Below, one piece after another: positions 59,617-64,000 of a stretch of 64,000 bases of DNA (position 1 is its first letter; the number at the start of each line of letters is the position of its first letter). The position numbers and the translations under genes were made by a program. The notes beneath the pieces are model-generated. The model did no database searches, was not told where the DNA came from, and was given only the letters and a program-made list of their open reading frames with translations. The DNA lies in contig NZ_BMKW01000001.1 of NCBI RefSeq assembly GCF_014644535.1, forward strand, positions 62,001 through 126,000, in the 5' to 3' direction. Source of the DNA: Neoroseomonas lacus. Its GTDB lineage: Bacteria; Pseudomonadota; Alphaproteobacteria; Acetobacterales; Acetobacteraceae.

Positions 59617-61245
59617 TCAGGCGGTCGCCTCCGCGGGCATATTTCGGGCGGCGAGCAACTGCCCGGCGAGGCGATGCGCCAGCGCCATGATCGTCAGTGT
59701 CAGGTGCTTATCGGGCAACTGCGGGATGACACTGCCGTCGCAGACATGCAGGTTCTCGAAGCCGTGGCAGCGCAGTCCGGCATCGACCACGCCCTCGATC
59801 GGGTTCGCGGAAATGCGCGTCGTACCGGCGTAGTGGATGCCGGTGCCCGACGCATCGCGGGTGGCGTGCACCAGCGTCGAGGAGGCGGCGCGTAGGACCC
59901 GCCGGCCCCAGGCGTCCATGGCATCCATCGTTGCATGGGCGCGCGGCGATGCGGCGAAATCGACCGAGACCTGGGGCACCCCGTACCGGTCGGTCGCCGC
60001 GGCCGGACGGATCCGGTTGCCGGGAAGCGCCTCGCCCGCCGAAAACAGACCCAGCGTCACGTAGCTGCTGAACATCATTCGCGCGACGGTCGGCTTTGCG
60101 AAGGGTGGGATGAACGACATGCCGCCAAGGTAGTGCGGCACCTCCGGCGTCCCATGAATGGCATGACCGATGAACGGGAACTCGGCGCCATCGGGCAGTT
60201 TGCCGCGCGCCATCAGGATCAGAAGATCGCCATAGCCGATGTCCGGACTCGGCCGCTTGCCCCAGAGCCGCCACAGCGATGTCGAGAGCACAGATTTCGG
60301 GTTGTCCTGCAGCCACATGCCGACATGACCTGAACGATTGCCGAGCCCTGCCGGATCCGCCTCGTCGGCGGAATTGAACAGGATGCGTGGGCTTTCGATG
60401 GCACCGGCGGCGAGCACGACGCGATCGGCGCGAAGGCGTCGGCGCTCGCCGGTTACCGTATCGATGTATTCGACGCCGTCGACATTCGTTGCGCCGGGCG
60501 CGCGCAGCAGGCGGACAACCTTTGCGTTGCTGCGCAGTTCGTAATTGGGAAGCCTGGCGATCTCCGGCAGCAGCCGTGCCGAGAATTTGTAGACGGACCC
60601 CACGGGACAGCCGGAGGTGCAAATGCCGCAACTGATGCAGGACGTGGCGAGGCCCGGGCGGGTCTCGATCGCCTTGCGGTTCGGAATCGCCCGGGCGTCT
60701 GGTTCGCCAAGGCCATCCACCGCCTTCACGATCAGTTGGTCGGCGAGGCGAAGCGGCTTCGGCGGCACATAGGCGCCATCGGGCAGTGCATCGAGACCTT
60801 CCTCGGTACCACAGACTGTGATCAGTTTCTCGACGGCGGTGTAGTGCGGCGCGAGGTCGTCGTACCCGATGGGCCAGCCATCGAAGTCACTGGTGGCGAA
60901 ACGCACCGACACGCCGTTCCAGAGGTTCTGCAGCCCGTTCACCGCGAGGATCTGGTACTGTTGGAATTGCGTGCTGGTTGTCGAGGAACGGGTGTCCTCC
61001 CGCGCGAAGAGCGGATGGACGAACAGGCTGTCGTGCGGCTCGCTCGGCCATACGCTGTTGTCGCGGATGCCGAAGTCGAGCTTGGCGCCTGGCGGATCGA
61101 TCCGCGCGAAATGATCCGGCTCCAGCATCCGGCCCTGTTCGAGCGAAACGACGCGGAACCCTGCCTGCGCGAGTTGGTGTGCCAGGATTCCGCCGCCGGC
61201 ACCGGTGCCGACGATGCAGACCTCACAATGATCGGACTCAGACAT
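59617..61245 (-). CDS. GMC-family FAD oxidoreductase with Cys-rich motif
   Basis: 542 residues. The FAD-binding motif IVGTGAGGGILAHQLAQAGF is at residues about 10-30, followed by VVSLEQG. A Cys cluster ISCGICTSGCPVGS (residues about 197-210) matches the membrane-type sugar/polyol dehydrogenases of the GMC family (gluconate 2-dehydrogenase large subunit, fructose and glucoside 3-dehydrogenases), where it may hold a metal or iron-sulfur centre. The C-terminal active-site region is GIHYAGTTRI, then LHVCDGSVIP and LTIMALAHRL. There is no signal peptide. It overlaps a 96-residue partner gene by eight bases and is cotranscribed with an MFS sugar transporter. It most likely oxidises a sugar, polyol or inositol. 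Confidence 0.88.
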   Translation of the reverse strand: MSESDHCEVCIVGTGAGGGILAHQLAQAGFRVVSLEQGRMLEPDHFARIDPPGAKLDFGIRDNSVWPSEPHDSLFVHPLFAREDTRSSTTSTQFQQYQILAVNGLQNLWNGVSVRFATSDFDGWPIGYDDLAPHYTAVEKLITVCGTEEGLDALPDGAYVPPKPLRLADQLIVKAVDGLGEPDARAIPNRKAIETRPGLATSCISCGICTSGCPVGSVYKFSARLLPEIARLPNYELRSNAKVVRLLRAPGATNVDGVEYIDTVTGERRRLRADRVVLAAGAIESPRILFNSADEADPAGLGNRSGHVGMWLQDNPKSVLSTSLWRLWGKRPSPDIGYGDLLILMARGKLPDGAEFPFIGHAIHGTPEVPHYLGGMSFIPPFAKPTVARMMFSSYVTLGLFSAGEALPGNRIRPAAATDRYGVPQVSVDFAASPRAHATMDAMDAWGRRVLRAASSTLVHATRDASGTGIHYAGTTRISANPIEGVVDAGLRCHGFENLHVCDGSVIPQLPDKHLTLTIMALAHRLAGQLLAARNMPAEATA

Positions 61246-61528
61246 GGGTCTGCGTTCGTCCCGCCATGCCGGCGCTCGCCAGGAAGGCGGGCGACGCGAA
61301 GAAGATGTGTTCCAGAAATGCCATGATCAGCGCGCGGTCCTCGCCGAGGGCGCTGCGGGTCGGTGCGGCGCCGCCGGCGCGCCCGGCGATGCGCGCGACC
61401 GCTTCACGGACCTGGTCGCAGATCTGCGCCGCGCGGGCGATCTCGGCGACAAGCGGGCGCAGCCCGCGGCGGTAAGGGCTCATTTCCACCAACGCCGCGA
61501 TCAGCGCGTGCTCCATCGGTGCGCTCAT
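61238..61528 (-). CDS. Small partner protein of the GMC oxidoreductase
   Basis: 96 residues, alpha-helical, with no recognised family. Blocks are LIAALVEMSPYRRGLRPLV, ICDQVREAVARI and ALIMAFLEHIFFASPAFLAS. It lies exactly between the oxidoreductase and the transporter, overlapping each by a few bases, which is the place where gluconate 2-dehydrogenase-type systems have a small subunit; it is shorter than those and lacks their Tat signal. A role as accessory subunit is therefore inference. Confidence 0.6.
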   Translation of the reverse strand: MSAPMEHALIAALVEMSPYRRGLRPLVAEIARAAQICDQVREAVARIAGRAGGAAPTRSALGEDRALIMAFLEHIFFASPAFLASAGMAGRTQTHV

Positions 61529-62913
61529 GCCCTGGCGCCGAGAGGAAGCCCGAGATCACGCAGCGGCAGGCCGCTCATGAGATGCCGCTCGATCTGCTCC
61601 AGCGATACGCCGCGGGTTTCCGGCACGGTGCGGACCGTGAAGACCAGCCCCGCAACGCAGACCAGCGCGAACAGGCTGAACACCCCGGTCAGCCCGATCA
61701 GGTCGAGCAGCACCGGGAAACTGAAGACGACGACGAAATTCAGGCCCCAATTGCTGATGGAGGCCAACCCCATGCCAACTCCACGGACGTTGAGCGGGAA
61801 GACTTCCGACATCATCACATGCGGAAGCGGGCCGAGGCTCAAGGCGAAGGAGGCGATGAACAACGCGACGCCGGCCATCGCCCAGACAGGCGACGACGGG
61901 TGGGTGCTCGCCGCGGCATACGCGATCAGCGCCAGGCTCGCGGCGGCGCCGCCAAAGCCCGCCAGCAGCAGCCGCCGCCGGCCGAGCCGGTCGATCAGCA
62001 GCATGCCGACGATGGTCATGGCGACGTTCACGACGCCGATCCCGATCGTCGCCATCAATTGCGTGCCGGTCGAGTCGAAGCCCGCATGCGCGAAGATCGT
62101 CGGCGCGTAGTAGATCACGGCGTTGATGCCGCACAGCTGCTGGAGGGCGAACAGGCCGACCGCGACGATCAGTGCCGGCCGCACCCGGACCGTGAACAGG
62201 TCCCTGACGCCACCGGTCAGGTGCTGGTCGGCCATGACCGCCTTCGCGATCCGCTCCCGCTCCATGGTGACGGCCGGATCATCCGCGGTGGTGCCGGTGA
62301 GCCGGGCAAGAGCCTGTTGCGCCTCCGCATCCCGCCCCTTCTGCACCAGCCAGCGGGGTGAATCGCTCATCCGCGCCATCCCGAAGAAGAGGGCGAGGCC
62401 CGGTAGGATCCCGCATGCGAACATCAGCCGCCAGCTCTCGCTGAAGGCCAGGTTGACCCCGTAGGCGCTGAGGATGCCGATGGTGATCGCAAGCTGGTAG
62501 ACGGACACCAGCATGCCTCGCCGGGCGGGCGGCACGCTCTCGGCGATGTAGAGCGGCGCCATGACGCCGGCGACGCCGATCGCGAGGCCAAGGATAAGGC
62601 GCGCGAAGGTCAACATCCACATGCTGCCCGCCAGTGCCGCGAGCAGGGCGCCAGCGCAGAACAGCGCCGCCGCTGCGATCAGGAGGGAACGCCGGCCGAT
62701 CGGGTCCGCCAGGCGTCCGGCGACGATCGCGCCCATGAGGGCACCGAGCGGCACCGCCGCGGTCATGAAGCCTTCGGAGACCGGGGTGATCGGAAAATCG
62801 ACCCGCAGCAGGTGCAGGGCGCCGGCGATCACGCCTTCATCGAAGCCAAAAAGGACGCCGGCGATCGCCGCGATGGACGCGAGCAGGAAAATGGCGCGTT
62901 CACTACCGTGCAT
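61525..62913 (-). CDS. MFS sugar transporter (sugar porter family)
   Basis: 462 residues with 12 predicted membrane segments. The sugar-porter signatures are present: GFDEGVIAGAL in helix 1, GRLADPIGRRSLL in loop 2-3, LYIAESVPPARRGMLVSVYQ, SPRWLVQKGRDAEA in the central loop, LQQLCGINAVIYYAPTIF in helix 7, and the C-terminal VPETRGVSLEQIE. It is related to GalP/XylE and IolT-type proton symporters for hexose, pentose or inositol. It is the first gene of the leftward run transporter-partner-GMC oxidoreductase and is divergent from the DegT gene. Confidence 0.93.
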   Translation of the reverse strand: MHGSERAIFLLASIAAIAGVLFGFDEGVIAGALHLLRVDFPITPVSEGFMTAAVPLGALMGAIVAGRLADPIGRRSLLIAAAALFCAGALLAALAGSMWMLTFARLILGLAIGVAGVMAPLYIAESVPPARRGMLVSVYQLAITIGILSAYGVNLAFSESWRLMFACGILPGLALFFGMARMSDSPRWLVQKGRDAEAQQALARLTGTTADDPAVTMERERIAKAVMADQHLTGGVRDLFTVRVRPALIVAVGLFALQQLCGINAVIYYAPTIFAHAGFDSTGTQLMATIGIGVVNVAMTIVGMLLIDRLGRRRLLLAGFGGAAASLALIAYAAASTHPSSPVWAMAGVALFIASFALSLGPLPHVMMSEVFPLNVRGVGMGLASISNWGLNFVVVFSFPVLLDLIGLTGVFSLFALVCVAGLVFTVRTVPETRGVSLEQIERHLMSGLPLRDLGLPLGARA

Positions 62914-63044
62914 CTTGGCATCGCCCCAGAAATTTCAATCGTTGATTGATGTGTAGTAAAATTGGAAATACCTGTCCATTGTTTGACGCGTCGCGCTGCT
63001 CGGGCGTGTGCGAACGACAACGCAGGCGCGTGGAGGCGGCAAGA

Positions 63045-64000
63045 ATGACCAATGAAATCGGAACGCTCGGCAAGCTGGCGATCGACGGGGGCGAGCCCGT
63101 CCGAACACGTCCGTTGCCCTGGGAACTGCCGGGCGCGCACTGGATCGGTGCCGAGGAGGAGGAACTGGTCGGACGCGTAATCCGCGCCCGCAGTCCGTTC
63201 CGGTTCTACGGTCTCGACCCCCAGAACATGGCCGATACGCTCGAGCGCGAATGGAAGGCCAAGTTCGGCGCCACCAATGCGCTCGCCATGGGCAGTGGCA
63301 CGGCGGCGCTTGGCGTCGCCCTCGGTGCCATCGGCGTTGGCCCCGGCGACGAGGTCCTCGTCCCCGGCTACATGTGGACCAGTTGCATCAGCGCCATCGT
63401 GCGCCAGGGCGCGATCCCGCGTCTGGTGGATATCGACGACACCTTCTGCATGGATCCGGCCGACCTCGCCCGGAAGATCAATCCCCGCAGCCGCGCGGTC
63501 ATCTACGTGAACATGAGCGGCGCGCCGGGCCACGTGAAGGAAGTCGTGCGCGTCGCGCATGCCCATGGCCTCAAGGTCGTCGAGGATTGCGCGCAGGCCG
63601 CGAACGCGCATATCGACGGCCGCTGGGCCGGCAGTGACGGCGACATCGCCATCTTCTCCTTCCAGCTGAACAAGAACATGACGAGCGGCGACGGCGGCAT
63701 GCTGACCAGTTCCGACCCGCATCTGTTCCGTCGCGCCTATGCGCTGCACGACCTCGGCTATCCGCGCAACGAAGCCGGGCGGCTCGACGCCTCCGAACCC
63801 GAATTCCAGATGTGGGGCGTCGGCGCCCGCATGTCCGACCTCGCGGCGGCGATGGCACTCGCGCAGTTCCGCAAGCTGGACAAGATCACCGGCGCGATGC
63901 GCAACGCGAAATGGTCGATCCGCCGGCAGCTCGAAGGGATCCCTGGCCTCGGCTTCAGGACGATCCTTGATCCTGACGGCGACAGCGGCCCCTTCATGAT
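63045..64000 (+). CDS. DegT/DnrJ/EryC1/StrS family aminotransferase, partial
   Basis: 318 residues are visible; the gene runs off the right edge. The N-terminus LAIDGGEPVRTRPLPWELPG is followed by ALAMGSGTAALGVALGAIGV (PLP phosphate region), the aromatic stacking segment PGYMWTSC, VVEDCAQA (Asp that contacts PLP) and the catalytic Lys in QLNKNMTSGDGGMLTS. GVGARMSDLAAAMALAQ is also typical. GGAGG eight bases before the ATG at 63045 fixes the start. Such enzymes aminate keto-sugars or inososes. Next to a sugar oxidase and transporter it may use the oxidised product, which is inference. Confidence 0.92.
   Translation, partial: MTNEIGTLGKLAIDGGEPVRTRPLPWELPGAHWIGAEEEELVGRVIRARSPFRFYGLDPQNMADTLEREWKAKFGATNALAMGSGTAALGVALGAIGVGPGDEVLVPGYMWTSCISAIVRQGAIPRLVDIDDTFCMDPADLARKINPRSRAVIYVNMSGAPGHVKEVVRVAHAHGLKVVEDCAQAANAHIDGRWAGSDGDIAIFSFQLNKNMTSGDGGMLTSSDPHLFRRAYALHDLGYPRNEAGRLDASEPEFQMWGVGARMSDLAAAMALAQFRKLDKITGAMRNAKWSIRRQLEGIPGLGFRTILDPDGDSGPFM

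Overview
The window is a high-GC (roughly 70%), densely coded stretch of a proteobacterial chromosome. Gene content (Bug/TctC receptor, a LIV-type transporter with many receptors, hpd next to an Lrp regulator, intracellular PHA depolymerase, malonyl-CoA decarboxylase, an ECF42-type sigma factor) and codon bias fit an alphaproteobacterium, most likely Acetobacteraceae (Roseomonas-like). That assignment is inference; there is no rRNA or other phylogenetic anchor. No CRISPR array, prophage or rRNA operon was seen. One tRNA gene, tRNA-Leu(UAG), is present.

Layout. 1-6.9 kb: a truncated alpha/beta hydrolase, three small lipoproteins (two are tandem paralogues), an XpaC-like membrane protein with a small partner, a hydroxyacyl-CoA dehydrogenase-like enzyme, a TctC receptor and a DUF3592 protein. 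6.9-13.8 kb: a seven-gene, tightly overlapping peptide/nickel-type ABC importer operon that also carries an unknown membrane protein and a PPP-type phosphatase. 13.9-17.5 kb: hpd with a divergent Lrp/AsnC regulator, an LLM-class flavin monooxygenase and a small membrane protein. 17.5-27.4 kb: a LIV-type ABC operon in the order livG-livF-five receptors-livH-livM; the five consecutive paralogous receptors are its outstanding feature. 27.6-33.8 kb: trigger factor with a large insertion in its PPIase domain, tRNA-Leu, an ECF42-type sigma factor and its DGPF/YCII partner, a DUF1801 protein and a RgpF-like protein. 33.8-42.7 kb: a DUF6502/DUF5666 pair, two small stress-type proteins, an AceE-like E1 enzyme, a cupin, a GST and PhaZ. 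42.9-53.4 kb: malonyl-CoA decarboxylase, a bifunctional NAD(P)HX repair enzyme, an orphan ParA, an EamA transporter, and a four-gene run nudix-alaX-sseA-metC for nucleotide-sugar hydrolysis, tRNA editing and sulfur metabolism.

53.4-57.1 kb is an accessory zone. Two tandem two-gene cassettes (a Rap1a/Tai-like secreted Cys protein followed by a glycine-zipper lipoprotein) are interspersed with palindromic repeats. They are followed by decayed mobile elements: two serine-recombinase fragments, a frameshifted fusion of IS3-type transposase pieces, and the tail of an IS256-type transposase. Beyond these relics, 57.3-64 kb holds a secreted GH16 glycosidase with RTX repeats and a DUF4114 tail, a GMC oxidoreductase with a Cys-rich motif and small partner, an MFS sugar transporter, and the start of a DegT-family sugar aminotransferase. 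This looks like a carbohydrate-processing block, possibly acquired.

The least ordinary items are the five-receptor LIV operon, the trigger factor with an inserted domain of about 175 residues, the duplicated Rap1a/glycine-zipper cassettes with their repeats, and a GTGGG-AAAA-type palindrome shared by two upstream regions.
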